Source of the DNA: Brachionus plicatilis
Lineage: Eukaryota; Rotifera; Eurotatoria; Ploima; Brachionidae
Length of the DNA stretch: 64,000 nt
Direction of reading: 5' to 3'
Assembly (NCBI GenBank): GCA_010279815.1
Contig: QEOQ01000204.1
Location: forward strand, 319,620-383,619
Each line of letters opens with the position of its first letter. Position 1 is the first letter of the stretch. Shown one piece after another: positions 23,825 to 35,500 of this stretch. Position numbers and translations under genes: made by a program. A model generated the notes under the pieces. The model ran no database searches, was not told the DNA's origin, and worked only from the letters and a program-made list of their open reading frames with translations.

Positions 23825-25783
23825 TTAATATGATCTTTGGTGATTTTTTTGTCTAATGCGAGAGGCTCTTTTTTCAAGAGATTCATAATTAAACATATCT
23901 TTTTCAGATAAAATTGGATCGACAACAATTTCCATTTGATTTTGAGATCTCGGTCTTAAACTTTTTCTTTTTTGTGGCATCTCATCACTAAAAATTGTTT
24001 CTCTAGATGAACTAGGATCAAAACTCAATTCATTATCAACTTGAATATCTTGGCTTCTTGATCGCTTTCGTTTCTACAAAATTTATTTTGTCTTTAGACA
24101 AAAAATAGATCTTTTAAATAAATAAAAATTTACTGATTTGGGAACACAATATATATCTGGCGGGTCGCCTTCCCCATAATATTTTGTTGTACTACACCAA
24201 ACATCACCACCACCCCAATCAGCACAATCATAAAAAATTTCATCATCATAAATGAATGGAAAATAGCAACCTTGTTCATCTAGGCCAGAAGAAATAGCTT
24301 TAAGAAATGTTATTTTTTTTTAGAATTTTTGTCACAAAACAAAAAATTAGTTTACCATTTTCACATTTTTCTCCATTAAAAAATGAATCACATTTACAAG
24401 TACAATCATTTAGATCAAGTGTTCCTCCATTCCAGCATTCTTTTCCTCTACAATCACACAATCCATCATTACACTTTCCTTGACATCCAGAACATTTCGT
24501 TCCTTCTTCATAAGGCTTGTATTCATCCTCATAAGTAAACCTGGTAAATTTTTTTAAGAGAAATAAAAACTCTTGATAAAAAATTATTTGAAAAAATTAT
24601 ATACGGATAGTTATAATTGCAGACCAAAGCTCTATCAAGTCTATCATAAAATACACACTCAGCATAACCACAACCAATTCTTGAAACTTCTTCAACAATA
24701 AGCTTAACAAGAAAATATTCAAATTTTAATTAAATTTAGAAAATTATTAATTTACTTGCAGGTAATGACCAGGATATCCGCCAAATATGCGGAATTCTTC
24801 TTTCAAACCAAGTCCATAATCCCACATTATTTGTTCAGCATTAAACATTGTAGCAAACTCTTCAGCAAAAGACTTCCAGCTTGATATATACATAATATTC
24901 TGACCAGGATTTCTCCCGCTTCCTTTAAAGACAATTTTAAAAAAATAAAATAAAAAGGTTCATCTTACCAGGCATTGATCTTAACTTGCTGTTATCATGA
25001 GAATACTGACATCTATTAGCATGTTTTTGAGCTACTAATGCTAAATCATCATCCCAATACTAAATTTAAATTTTTTATTTTATAGGCATGCTTAAAAAAA
25101 TTACAATTTTTTGCATTTTTTTAGCAGGCACAATTGTATTTCGTCTATATTTATTGTGTAATTCTAAAATTTCAACCTTATCTCTTTCGGTTAGACCAAC
25201 TTTAGCTACATTGGGTCTAGGTGGCAAGCAAGCAGTGTGATAAGGTGAAATGTCAGAATACTCTTGTGAACAATCGCCAGTAGGTTTTTTGGATAAATCA
25301 ACGACATTTTCTATTATAAAAATAATTATTTCCAATAATAATGAATAGAAATTATCTACCTAAGCAAAATTTTTTTCTTCCATTCGCATTGCATTCTGGA
25401 TATCTGTCAACAATTCTACATGAATCAGAGCAAACAAGATTGCTCTTTGAATAGTCTTTTAAAAAATAGTTTTAAGTAATTATAAAAAATTTATGAAATT
25501 CGAGGATTACCTATACAATAACTCCATATACCTAAATTGTCCTCAGTTGTTGGACACCACGGATAAATTTTATTTGAAGCAAAATCAGGAGGAGCACATT
25601 CTGATGTATAAGTCTTTCCAAGATGTTTAAATGGAAATACACACATTGATTTATCAGAAACAAAAGCTTTTGTTTTAAATTTAGAAAATTTAATCTTAAA
25701 TGGCATATGTTACCATTTTGGCCTGAAGTCTCCTTTAGAATCACAGCAAGTGCCATTAGACACTTGATTAAATTCGAAAACAT
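23825..25783 (-). CDS. Secreted CAP-domain protein with FN2 and EGF modules
   Basis: Ten exons join in phase: 25714-25783, 25511-25666, 25360-25455, 25105-25310, 24969-25059, 24756-24922, 24605-24702, 24356-24540, 24134-24297 and 23825-24073, giving about 493 residues. A signal peptide (1-22) precedes a fibronectin type II module (about 30-75, CVFPF...YPWC...WSYC) and a short Cys-rich linker. The CAP/SCP domain follows (about 155-295; LHNKYRR, YWDDDLALVAQKHANRC, GHYLQ, VSRIGCGYAEC, LVCNYNYP). Next come an EGF-like module (about 320-356, ending FFNGEKCEN), a second FN2-like module (CYFPFIYDD...WC) and a basic Ser/Arg-rich tail. CAP proteins are extracellular; roles vary and cannot be assigned here. 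The usual GEN motif reads GQN. I know no standard family with this exact module order. Confidence 0.85.
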
Positions 25784-26437
25784 TTCAAAGTCTTGGATCC
25801 TTAACTTACAGCCTGTCTTAAAAAGGTAACTCAAACTTTCTTAAATTCTATTTTTATTTCAAAACCTGGTATCTTTTATACTGCTTAAACAATTGTTAAT
25901 CTTAGTCATTTTAATAACGACGTTTATTTGATTAATTAACAGATACATTAAATTAAGTTTTGTTACATGTCTCATTAGGTGCCAAATCGATATTTAGTAT
26001 TAAAAATGATTAATCTAAAATAAAATTATCAAATAATTTATAATGTTATTTCAACAACTCGATTATTTAATTTAATTGAAATTTTTGATTTTTATATTTG
26101 AAACTGATTTTTTATAAAGAAAATAAATTTCTGATTTAATTAAATAAAAATTCTCAACTGTATTTTTTATAATTAACTTCTTGAAAATATTTTACTGAAA
26201 AAATCAGTCAAAAATTTTATTAAGCTCTAAATACTCACAAATTACTAAATTTGCAATTTTCATCAAAAATTTTATTTTGATCCTAGTTTAAAAATTTAGT
26301 TAACGTTTTCCTTTTGAGGGCGTTTAAAGAGATCAGCTTTCAAGGTTATTCGGAAGCAAGTTCTCATATAACCTTCGTCATGTTTGAAATGATTCAAAGA
26401 GAGGCCGTATAAAAAGAATTATGACAAAAAAAACTAT
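25784..26437. other. Upstream region of the CAP gene
   Basis: AT-rich spacer of about 650 bp between the CAP start codon and the hAT element. It presumably holds the CAP promoter, but no specific element was recognised. Confidence 0.5.
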
Positions 26438-26445
26438 CTTATACT

Positions 26446-27305
26446 CAGAGTTGGGAAACTGATACTGAATAACCGATCAGTATCAGTTAATTTCAGTTAT
26501 CAGTTAAACTGAAACTGACCGATAACTGATTTTGAATTAACTGAGACTGACTGAAAACTGTTTTACTATTTATTTGAATTTTTGAAAATTTTTTTTTCGG
26601 TTTTAATTTAGTTTTACACTTATATATTTTTTAAACTAAAACCATGTTTATTGTATAAAACTTCTTTTCTTAAAGACAAGTATATTGATTCTAGAGAAAA
26701 ATTGTCTTAGGAAAGAATGCTGATTGAGCCAGATATACAAGAACATCAAAGTAAAAAACGAAAATTAGAAATAGAATTAATGTCCTATTTAAGCTACAAT
26801 GAGCCGAATGTCCATGAGGAAAACTTTGAAAATTTTGAATTAAAAAGGTTTGAAAATGAACTTGATCTCTATTTAAGTGAAATAAATGAAAAAACAGAAT
26901 GCAATATCCTAAGTTATTGGAAAAATCGGTCTAGAGATTTTAAAGTTTTATCTTTGTTAGTGAGAGATATTAATTCGATTCAAGCCAGCTCGGCACCTAT
27001 CGAAAAATATTTTTCTGGGTCTACATTTTTGATGAGACCACATAGAAGTAGATTCACTTATAAAAATTTATCAAATATAATGTTTCTAAAATGTAATAAA
27101 AAATATATGTAAATATCCGTTTTAAATGTTAATTAGACTTTAATTTTTATAAACTGTTTAATAAATAAACTAATTGTATCATTTTTCTAATTAACTGATT
27201 TTTAACTGATAACTGATACCCATTAACTGAGACTGATACTGAACTGGTGCTCGAAAAACTGATACTGACTGAAAACTGATTTTTTTATAACTGATCCCAA
27301 CTCTG
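26446..27305 (+). mobile_element. hAT DNA transposon with perfect 8-bp target duplication
   Basis: The element begins CAGAGTTGGGA and ends with its exact reverse complement TCCCAACTCTG. Both ends fit the hAT end pattern YARNG. The 8 bases immediately outside are identical: CTTATACT at 26438-26445 and at 27306-27313. Both subterminal regions (about 100 bp each) are packed with ACTGA/TCAGT motifs, like the subterminal transposase-binding repeats known in hAT elements. The interior holds one short frame for a transposase C-terminus. At 860 bp it is far too short for a full hAT transposase and is an internally deleted, non-autonomous copy. Confidence 0.95.
26717..27112 (+). pseudogene. hAT transposase C-terminal dimerisation fragment
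   Basis: An open frame of 131 residues inside the hAT element. It contains the hATC dimerisation signature: LSYWKNRSRDFKVLSLLVRD, then SIQASSAPIEKYFSG and, near the end, RSRFTYKNLSNIMFLKCN. The BED zinc finger and the catalytic RNase H-like DDE domain that precede this region in complete transposases are absent. The fragment has its own ATG and no internal stop. It could be a simple deletion relic or could still be expressed as a short dimerisation-only protein; the sequence does not decide. Confidence 0.85.
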
Positions 27306-27313
27306 CTTATACT

Positions 27314-29181
27314 TAAATTATCTTGGTTCATTATTTTTATTTTTACATTTTTGTGGTAAATTAAATTCAGATTAAATTAAATCAATTTTTTTTAAAATAA
27401 GCTTTGGTCAAAATAAAAACTTAAAAACTAACGGAATCAAAATTTTTCATATTAATCTAAGAAGCTCAAACAGGATTCTTTTTAAATATCCAATGAGTCT
27501 GTATTGTAATAACCTTGTAGAAAATCTCTTCATTAACCTGAAGAGCTTTGTTTTTTTTACAAGTTTATTTATTTTTTTTTTATTTTCAAATGTAAACATG
27601 TTAAAGCAATTCTAATAGAGCAAAAAAAAATTATTTTTGGTGAGAATTTTTATTTTATGTTTTTTTTTTATTTATTTAAAAATTGAATAAATTGTTTATT
27701 TTTAAATTCCGCCAACATCCCTGTGCAAAAGTAAGATTGGTACTTTATATTATCAAGGATTTTTTCATATTTTATCTTATTGCTGAAATATGAATGTCAG
27801 CAAATAAATTATATGAAGTTTTTAATGCATAAAAAATGTTGAAAAAAAAACAATATTATATATAACTCATTCTCATATTCAGCATATATTTTAAATATTT
27901 ACAAATAAATTTCACAAATTCATATTTGACCAGATGATTATTCACAGTTTTCTCAATTGCACTCTTTATGTTGTCTCCCTCTTCTATAAAAAAGAATAAT
28001 TTTAAACAAATGTTTACTTCACAAAGGTGTCTTGAAACATCTTGCTCATCACAATATACGTTTACTGACTTAAGAACACTTTTAATTTGCACAATAGATT
28101 TTGTTCTAAATTATTCCCATTTTTTCAAGTACATTTATTTTTATAAAATAGCTGATATTGAACTTATTGATTCAAACAAAATCTTAGCAGTTATTGTAAA
28201 CTTAAAGTTCTGAATCATTTCAGGCTAACGATCCAATAAACACCTCTATCTGAGGCATATTTCGATATTGAATCTATTGATATGAATTATTTACGTATAT
28301 CTCAAATTTATCAATCTGCAAACAATTCAGTTTTACTAAAAAAGTTAGTGTTCTTAAACCCATTATGAATAAACACAACAAAAACTAAAGCTTAAATTAA
28401 AGATTTGTTTTTTTTTATTTCAAGAATTTGTATTTATTGTAAACATATAAATAAAAAGTATTATGTAAAAAATACTCAATTGCTTTATAAAATAAATACA
28501 AAACAATCAAAGATTATTTAATAACATAAGTAGTAAATAAATATAAAGTGTTGAAAAATAATAAATCGATTAAAATTCGTGACTTGAAATTTATTTTTTT
28601 GATCGCTGAAGTATAGCATTCATTGGAATGAAAACTTTATTCAACCAATACCTGAATAAGCTATTTTTGAATATTCAACTTCCTCATTTATTTAAAACTC
28701 ATCAAAAAGAGCTTAATTAAACTGAAATTTAAAATAATGAGCTTTAAAGCTAATTATTTCGAATATTGATTGTCCTTAAATTCCAAACCTAATCAGGGAC
28801 ATCGAAAATTTTAATAATGAGTTTTTACTATGATTTCCTTCAATCAATTAAGCCGAAAAATAAAAAAACGTAAACAAATTTCAACACGAAGGCTTTCACT
28901 CAATAATTAAGCATTTATATTGTTTATTTCTTGGACCTGATTAATTTGAACTTAAAATGCTTGAATTTACTTTTTTGAATTCAAATATTAATCAAGAAAT
29001 TTCAATAGTTTTAAACAATTGGCGGTAGGATAATAACTTTGATATTTAAAAAGTCGACTCGTTCAGAAAAAATAAAATTTTAGATGCCTTTCAGTAAATA
29101 TTTATATTTTTAACTCTTGTTCTTAGATTTGAAATCTTAGAATTTTAATCTTCAAAAAGTCGGAAGTTATTTTTTCCAAAA
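27314..29181. other. Intergenic, no gene assigned
   Basis: AT-rich. A frame at 27856-28092 (-) has slightly better composition (cysteines spaced as in LCEVNICL), but there is no exon partner upstream and I assign nothing. No other feature was seen. Confidence 0.45.
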
Positions 29182-29592
29182 AAATCTTTTTTCTAAGCCC
29201 TGAGAATAGAGAGAGTGTGTTTCTCTAATAAACTTGATCGATNNNNNNNNNNNNNNNNNNNNNNNNNNNNNNNNNNNNNNNNNNNNNNNNNNNNNNNNNN
29301 NNNNNNNNNNNNNNNNNNNNNNNNNNNNNNNNNNNNNNNNNNNNNNNNNNNNNNNNNNNNNNNNNNNNNNNNNNNNNNNNNNNNNNNNNNNNNNNNNNNN
29401 NNNNNNNNNNNNNNNNNNNNNNNNNNNNNNNNNNNNNNNNNNNNNNNNNNNNNNNNNNNNNNNNNNNNNNNNNNNNNNNNNNNNNNNNNNNNNNNNNNNN
29501 NNNNNNNNNNNNNNNNNNNNNNNNNNNNNNNNNNATTTTTTCTAAGCACTAAGAATAGAGAGAGTGTGTTTCTCTAATAAACTTGATCGATT
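29182..29592. repeat. Assembly gap flanked by near-identical ~58-bp copies
   Basis: Unknown bases occupy 29243-29534 (292 N). The sequence before the gap (about 29182-29242) and after it (29535-29592) is nearly identical, sharing AGAATAGAGAGAGTGTGTTT and CTAATAAACTTGATCGAT with about two substitutions in between. The pair marks either a tandem repeat longer than the gap or one locus represented twice at a failed join. Confidence 0.9.
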
Positions 29593-32500
29593 CTCAAGAT
29601 TCATATTAAAATTTAAGCAAAATATTAACAATAGCTTTATCAGGTATTCAAATTAATTTATCAAATAGTTTATTTTTTATTTGCATGAATTTCTTTTCAA
29701 TGAAGTAATTTATTTTTTGGGCTTTAAATTTTCAAATTAGCTCTAGTAAATTAGCCAAGTATACTTTTGTGTATTTTATTGAGTGATTGAGTGTGTCGAA
29801 AATTTTTATTCAACTAAAATACATCATTTTCAAGTCAAAATTCTTCTGAATTAAATAGAGAAAATACTTGTGGCCAAGAGATTTTAATCTCGCTTTCAAA
29901 ATTTGCATGATCAATTTAATCTAATTTAAAAATTCTTAGAAATGAAAAGAATGTAAAACCATTAATTGGATTTCACAAAATTTGATAAAAGCTTTTCTTT
30001 GCATAGAATGGAACCCCGTCGATCTATCAGCTTTAAATACAACTGAGCACAATCTTAAGCATTTATTATTGTCCAAATGGCACTCTTTTTGTTTAAAATA
30101 AATAATTTTAAGGTTCATGTTTAATTGTGACTATTATTCTGATAGCTTTAGGTGGGCTAACACTTTCCAAAGAAATTATCTTAAAGAAAAATCCGCTTTT
30201 AATTATATTCAAATTATCGATGACAAAGCATGAACGAATATTTAATTATCGACTTAAATAATATTCAAATTTTAATAACTTCTTTTTTTTTTAAGTCAAT
30301 AATTTTTGTTTAATCTTAATTTAAATTCAGTTTATCTTGATAGGAAGTTTGCTCAAGAGAAAGAAAATACGTTTGATGTTTTGGTGGTTTAAATGCTAAA
30401 AAGCTGTTAAAGATTTTATCATTTTTATTTTAATTATACATTAATATTTTTATCTTTGAGATGCGACAAGTCAAATTTAAAAATGTGAAAAAATTCAATT
30501 CAAAATTTCTAGCATTTAAGTGATTATTTATGTGCTGCCTTTTAAAATTAATTAATTAACAAGGAACTTTTAAACTAGAAAAAAAGTGGTTATCAATAGC
30601 CTCAAGGAGCTGAATTCCATTCCAAGCTTTCACTCGAGCATAAATTTGAAACTAAGTGAAAAAAAAATTATCTATTTGAATTGATAATTTAATTCAAATT
30701 TAACAATGTCTATGAGCTCTTTTTATTTTTATTTAAGTTCTCCCATTGTCATGTTAAAAGCTTATTTACCTTTAGACACGATTTCAATAGCATAGATAAA
30801 TAGCAAAAAGTCATCTTTTTTCAAATTCCTTTTATCTTTAATAAAATTTAAATTTTAAATAAATTGCATGCATGTCACTCGTCATCAACTTTAATAATTG
30901 AATTTGTTTAAGCTTGTCGATAGCCAAATAAAAGATACGAGAGTAAATTAATTCGAGGCCCTTCATCCGAAGAGTGCCTGATGAAAAAATCGACTACAAA
31001 AACTTATTCTATTGTTTAATTGCAATTACTTAGCGCATTGTAAGACTATTTAATCTTTTTTGTTGCATCCACTCTAATTAGTCAATTGCAATATTTCAAT
31101 TTTCGAGTTGCAATATTTTTTCTTGATCCTTTTGTGAATATCCTACTGATTAGATAATTTAATTGGAATTTATTTTTCACTTAGGACATTACTTAAAAAG
31201 ATTAATAATTCTCCCTTTTGCATTAGATCCATTTTTTATGTGTTCAATAGATTAATCTCTATAAACTCAAAAGCAATAAATACAAAATAATTACAATTAT
31301 TGAATATATAGTCTCATTCGAGTCGCTTTTTTTCGATAAATTTCGGAAATATAGCGGCAGCGCGAACCCATTCATTAGATTAACTAAATATAATTTATCT
31401 CTTAAATTTTGGTTCAGATTAGGACTCGATAAAGCCAATTACCATTTAGTGCTCACGTTATGTACTAAGACTCTTGTTCAGTGCAGGCTTATTTTTGGCA
31501 AATATGACCAACATTGGCGATTGAAAGCGAAATTTTGTTTCGTAATTGCTCATCTCTATGGATTAGTCTAATTTTTATTTCAATATTTATAAAGTATTTT
31601 AATTCGTTTTCAAAATTTCGCTACTTATTTGGTATTCAAACTAAGAAGTCTTATTTAATTGAATTTTTATTTAAATTTTGTATACCAAAACCTAAACTGT
31701 TGTTTTATTATATATAAGATATATCAGTTTTTCTATGCATTGCATTTAGGTTGTTTCTTTTTAACGAGGGTTTTAAGTTAATAAGTTTTAGAAAAATATA
31801 ATTATATTTAAACTATTTTTTTGGCTACAATCAACTTTAAAAAATGGGTTTATTGGATAAAATAGGTAAAAAGAAAAACTTACAATTGTTTTTAGCGCTT
31901 TTATTTTAATTGAAAATTTTAATTCAACTATGAACTAATTTTAAAAATATTGGTATCTTTTTTATATTTTTAGATTCTTCAAAATTCAGTAAAAAAAAAA
32001 AGAAAAATAATAAAAAATAGTCTAATAACTTTTTTTAAAAGTAATAAAGCATGGTGCAACATTCATTGTTGACTCATTTACCATTTTTATAGCAGAAATC
32101 AAATTTTATAGATTTATTTTGGAGTTGTTTTGAAAAATATTTTATTAGATTTTTTATCATTTTTCTCTCTATATTTGTGCTGAATTTCACAGAATTAAAG
32201 GAAATAAATGTTTTTATCTGATGGATATTTGTCAAATTTTTATTTCAAAGATTTAGCGAAAAGTGAAATTGTTCCTAGGTCAAGTTTTGTGGCTGGGCTG
32301 ATGGAATTCAACTGACATACTAAAAAATGTTTAAATTGGTCAAAAAAATAGAGCGGACATTTGGAATACTAGTGTTAAAAAAACCTAGCCATGCTCAATA
32401 ATCCCGTCTGAAATTTCCGATCTTATCATTCAAAACTAGTCTAAATAGTAATTTGAGAGGGCCTCAATAGAACAAGAATGTTGGTAAACAATTTTAAGAA

Positions 32501-35500
32501 GATTATCAAATAAACTTATTCAGAAGTGAACTTTTTTTCAAAAAGCTATGTTTTATTAGTAATAAAATTTATGTATATTGGTATCCTTAGAAGAAAAAAA
32601 CGTGTCCTTTAATTCGATTAATCGATTAAAATGTTTAATTAAAAAGACTTAAATTTCAAGTTTACCCAAAAATTCAATTTTAAGTGTAAGATGTTCGCCG
32701 AAAGGTGAAACAATTGAAACAAAAAGGTATTGATTTCAAATCGATGCGATTTACTAATCTTGTCTACTTTGGCAACTATTAAAAGAATTTTTGTCCAAAC
32801 ACGAAAAAGATTGTTAAAAAATTCATTTTGTCCTAATTAAATACTTAAGCTTGAACAATTTTAGACCTTAATTTAGTTTGACATTGAGCAAAGCATACCC
32901 AAGTCTTATCTATTATTTTAGCAGCATGGGAACTAAGACCATTTAGTCTATCTTATTTCCAAGACTTGTCCTAATCATTAGTGCTGATAAAACGTTAATT
33001 AAACTTTAAAATATTTTCTTAGTATCTAATCGAATAGATCGAGTCTCAGTTGGAACATGATATTTATTTTGACTAACAAAAAGAACAACTGCGACGACAA
33101 ATGTTTTACTAGTAGATCCATAGATTAAAATATCGGAACCATATATTGTTTCGTAAACAAAAACTGGAAATTGTCCTAATTTGAAATTGGAATTGTGCAG
33201 GAAAATGGGAAAAGAGCACAAGGCTTGAGATTAATAAGTTTAAGAAATCCTGAAGTGGAATCCTTACTAACAAAAACAGTGTTTATTTGATTTATTGGTT
33301 AAATTTTTTATTTTAAATTAATTTTAGAATAAAAACAGCTTGAGTTGGATAGTAAGAAATAAGTGTAAATTATCGTGTCTTATCGATCTTTTCTTGGTTT
33401 CATTGTATTTAGTAGCATTTTTACGACTATATTTTTCTTATCATGAAATTTACTTTTTATTTTGGAAATTAATTTTTTTACAATTCTATTTTGAAAAGCT
33501 TTCGAGCCCAAAATTTAAGAGCATTGTCGCCTCGAAATATCTAATCAAAATTAGGAACTTGTTCGAGTGTTTTTTTCGCAGAGTGACACTCAGAATTTCG
33601 TAATTTTAATTAAATTTTGCTCAATTCAGGATTTTTGTTGGTCACCTCAAGCCAAAAGGCTTAAATATATCTGAGAAAAATTCAACCAAAACTGGAAGTA
33701 TGCTTTTCAAATAAAATTTTAAACCTTTAAAAATATTATTTACTTTGACCAAATGAAAGAGGTCATCTAGGCCGGTTCTGGCTATAGGTGGATACTACAG
33801 TTTTTAGCATAAAATATTCCAGTTACGTTGATTATACAATTCTTTTTCAGCAGGGTGGATTGAAGATATTTAATTAATCGTTCCCTTAGAACACTCTTTT
33901 ACAACTAAAAAAGCTTCACCAAAAGATTCACTATTATTTTGATGGTTTCGTTCAAGAGCAATCTTATTAAGAATATTTATCATTCTACTCGTTTTATTTT
34001 TATTATAAACAACTTTTTTTAAAATTTTTACTTTTGAAAAATTAATGAAGTATTGTAGCCTATTCAAAACGTAGGTCAAATATTTTGGAAAAATATTCAG
34101 CTTAGTTGCAAAGTATATTTTTATTTAAAAAAAAAACTTAATTAATTTAAAAAAAAAAGATAAAATAAATAATTCATGGGACTTCGGTGGTCTCAGTGGA
34201 TCATCTGAGAATGATCTTTAATTTATATTCAACAGTGAAATGCAATGAGTGTCTCTTAAATAAGGGTACACGGATTGATTCAGTAAAACTGTCAAGCATT
34301 CAGTCTAGAGAACAATTATTTAAGAATTTTATTTGGATTATAAAATAGTAATTTTGAAAAGGACAAGGCTTAATAGAAACTGTAAAATTGTCTGATGAAC
34401 CAGAGAAGTTTTTCGCTCTCTTAGGAAGTGATCTAATTTTTTGGCGAAATTCATCAATTTAAAATTCATATTGTAAACAAATTTTTAAAGTAATTATAGT
34501 TATTTCAAGTCCATTAAATAAATTAATATTTTCTATTTGAGCGAAGTAATTAAAACAAAAAGAAATGAACTAATGCTACTAAGTCTATATTTGAACATTA
34601 TATTAATAAGTTTTGTAAGATTTTGTTTTTAAATTGAATGAAACTAACCAACGAAATACAAATTAATTGCTATTTGCCTTAATTATTTCAAATTTGCATT
34701 CGATTTTGAGTATGACTTGGCCAGGGCCTAGCCTTATTCGTGTTTATTGATGAATTTTGTTTAGAAAACAAAGTCTGATATTTTGAAATCAAGAGTTTTT
34801 TTCCTAATCAGATTTGGCATCATGATCAATAATTGTTGAAGCTGAATGAAAAGATAATGCGAATATTTGAGGCGGAAAAAATTTAAACAAGATTGATGGT
34901 TAATATTATATAGTAATCACTGACCAAATCGGATGCCCTGTGCGGAATAATTCTTAAGGATTAATGAAATGAATCATTTACTCAGGAGTTATTTTTTTTT
35001 GTTGTTTAGCCTAAATTTGATTTATAATTATTTATTAATTTAAAGTTATTAAAGTATCAGTCTGAAAAGTCGGTGCATTTCGATTAATCTTAAAAGATAT
35101 TTCAAATAATTGTATGTGCCATTTGGATTAGAAATCATTAAGAATTTTTTCTCTTCTTCAAATATTTCAAATGAGAGAAATGAGCTTTGATTGCAAGTGA
35201 TTTCCAAGTCCTAATAATCACACATCGTCTGTTTTGCATGTTTTTTGAATTCAATCTGTCAGAAAGTTTATAGCAACAAAAATTAATTTTTTGGCGAAAA
35301 ATTTAAAATTTATTTACATCAATTCTGCTTTCAAAATAAAGTTATTCAAATTAATTGAGTTAATATGATAAACTTTGGCAACAAAATGATTTAGCTTTTT
35401 GTTTAGATTAAATGTAGCCTTTGTTTATTCCAGCATGATAAGAGCTCTTGATGGTCGAATTTTGGCCTAATCACATTAGTCTAAAGTCGAATGATCGCCT

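Noticed and set aside
27856..28092. 78-residue minus-strand frame with cysteines, briefly considered as an RNase T2 C-terminal exon
   Set aside because: Only the cysteine spacing is reminiscent; no active-site exons (with the catalytic His motifs) were found on that strand nearby.
29193..29577. Frames of about 100-120 residues spanning the N gap
   Set aside because: They consist almost entirely of unknown bases and carry no information.
33006..33603. Two frames of 71 and 87 residues in the gene desert
   Set aside because: Hydrophobic, low-complexity composition and no recognisable domain or exon partners.
34391..34440. CTGATGA followed by a short helix, considered as a hammerhead ribozyme
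   Set aside because: The required GAAA core segment and closing stems are not present at the right spacing.
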